Shown piece by piece: positions 63,340 through 64,000 of a stretch of 64,000 nt of DNA. The stretch is from AP-15 sp050729795 (GTDB taxonomy: Bacteria > Pseudomonadota > Alphaproteobacteria > ATCC43930 > CGMCC-115725). Both the position numbers and the translations under genes were made by a program. Position 1 is the first letter of the stretch. Each line of letters begins with the position of its first letter. A model generated the notes under the pieces. The model saw only the letters and a list, made by a program, of their open reading frames with translations, was not told the origin of the DNA and ran no database searches. The DNA is taken from contig JBOHME010000007.1 of NCBI GenBank assembly GCA_050729795.1, positions 14,150 through 78,149 of the forward strand, in the 5' to 3' direction.

Positions 63340-63577
63340 CGCGATGGCCCGCCCGCCCTCCGACCGGGCGCGCTCTTCTGTTGTCGGACCCGTCCGAAAA
63401 CCCTGGTCAGGTTCGGCCTGTCGCACCCAGTGGCGCAGTGTCCCGTCCGAGCAGCCGATATTCTCGGCAATCAAGTGGATCGCCGCCCATTGCGAGGCGT
63501 GCTCGCCTAGTGGTCCAGGATCATCCGAACGCCCGGGCACGGACCTCGGGGGAATATGGAGGAACTCGCTTTGTCAT
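63340..63577 (-). pseudogene. IS3 transposase OrfA remnant, frameshifted and truncated
   Basis: Starting at the ATG at 63577 the chain reads TKRVPPYSPEVRARAFG and meets a stop at 63521. In another frame the homology resumes as GEHASQWAAIHLIAENIGC, then SDGTLRHWVRQAEPDQGFRTG and PTTEERA, which is the helix-turn-helix region of IS3 OrfA. It then fades near 63350. One frameshift and loss of the leucine-zipper end show decay. Confidence 0.75.
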
Positions 63578-63611
63578 CGCTCCATCCTTTCAAGGATTGG
63601 AGCCTCCGACA
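63340..63611 (-). mobile_element. IS3-family left-end fragment
   Basis: Read on the minus strand, TGTCGGAGGCTCCAATCC at 63594-63611 looks like the terminal inverted repeat and leader of an IS3-type element. A broken orfA follows, and the homology stops close to the lptD end. No orfB and no right end are present, so the fragment cannot move by itself. Confidence 0.65.
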
Positions 63612-63873
63612 AACCCGGCGCGGTTCAGATCGTCGGAGCCGCCGTTTCTGCTCCGGTTTCTACAACCTACCGGAACATCAAGCATCTGGTGAACAGCAAA
63701 TAGCGCTCTCTTGCCTTCGGCGCTCGCTCTCAATCGGAGCGACCCCGGTGGGCCAAGCGGCGATGCCAAGCCGGCGATCCCCCGCCCCGTGATCGATGGA
63801 CCCCCCAAGAACGTCCGTTGCGTGCTTACCTGGCGCTTACCCGTGTCGCCGAATTGGCATTTACCGGAATCAG

Positions 63874-63909
63874 AAAGCCCTTGATTCTCGATTAAGAATC
63901 AAGGGCTTT
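63874..63909 (-). terminator. Strong hairpin 3' of tRNA-fMet
   Basis: AAAGCCCTTGATTCT and AGAATCAAGGGCTTT are perfect 15-base arms around a 6-base loop. On the minus strand the hairpin starts 4 bases after the tRNA end and is followed by CTGATT, so termination or 3'-end protection of the tRNA precursor is likely. Confidence 0.8.
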
Positions 63910-63912
63910 ACG

Positions 63913-63989
<77 letters not shown>

Positions 63990-64000
63990 GTGGTGGTGTG

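Overview
The window reads as a high-GC alphaproteobacterial chromosome, most like a Rhodospirillales-type organism. The evidence is the CtrA-pathway pair SciP and CckA, a DksA that keeps only one zinc-finger cysteine, a CarD/FdxA neighbourhood, a pepA-holC block divergent from lptF-lptG-lptD, and initiator tRNA-fMet and tRNA-Phe with encoded CCA ends. Genus cannot be fixed from the sequence alone.

Bases 1-15375 (minus strand) hold the most unusual locus: four tightly overlapping genes, cut by the left edge. In transcription order they encode (1) a 2944-residue synthase with two nitronate-monooxygenase/PfaD-like barrels, KS, AT, two ACPs, KR and DH; (2) a KS-AT-DH protein with a C-terminal Sfp-type phosphopantetheinyl transferase; (3) a free-standing ACP; and (4) an alkaline-phosphatase-superfamily phosphodiesterase. 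The set looks like a compact PUFA/secondary-lipid-type iterative synthase that carries its own enoyl reductase and its own activating enzyme. The product is unknown.

Bases 15972-19373 encode an adaptor-less RND pump with a low-complexity insertion, followed by about 1.1 kb without a recognisable gene. Bases 20496-24844 group cell-cycle and stress regulators: sciP, dksA, cckA, recA. Next come a zinc alcohol dehydrogenase, tRNA-Phe, a GTP cyclohydrolase II with a decayed RibB half, and an LLM-type flavin oxidoreductase. A structured leader RNA then precedes an 1168-residue GltD-like plus PyrK-like flavoprotein that resembles a single-chain NfnAB.

Bases 32473-36839 carry a small zinc-ribbon protein, sugar-acid catabolic genes (HpcH aldolase, SMP-30 lactonase, D-2-hydroxyacid dehydrogenase) and a cysteine-rich exported protein. 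Bases 36873-45057 hold an MdtA/MdtC-like efflux operon divergent from a two-permease ABC exporter whose ATPase carries a cyclic-nucleotide-binding domain. Then come a ClC channel, an orphan UgpC/MalK-like ATPase with an overlapping SDR, and a TerB-FdxA-CarD-phosphoesterase set on the minus strand. Envelope genes follow: a glycosyltransferase, an SMR protein, an O-antigen ligase, and the LPS-export genes. lptD is followed directly by a decayed IS3 fragment and then tRNA-fMet with a strong hairpin terminator; surA is not present in the remaining sequence.
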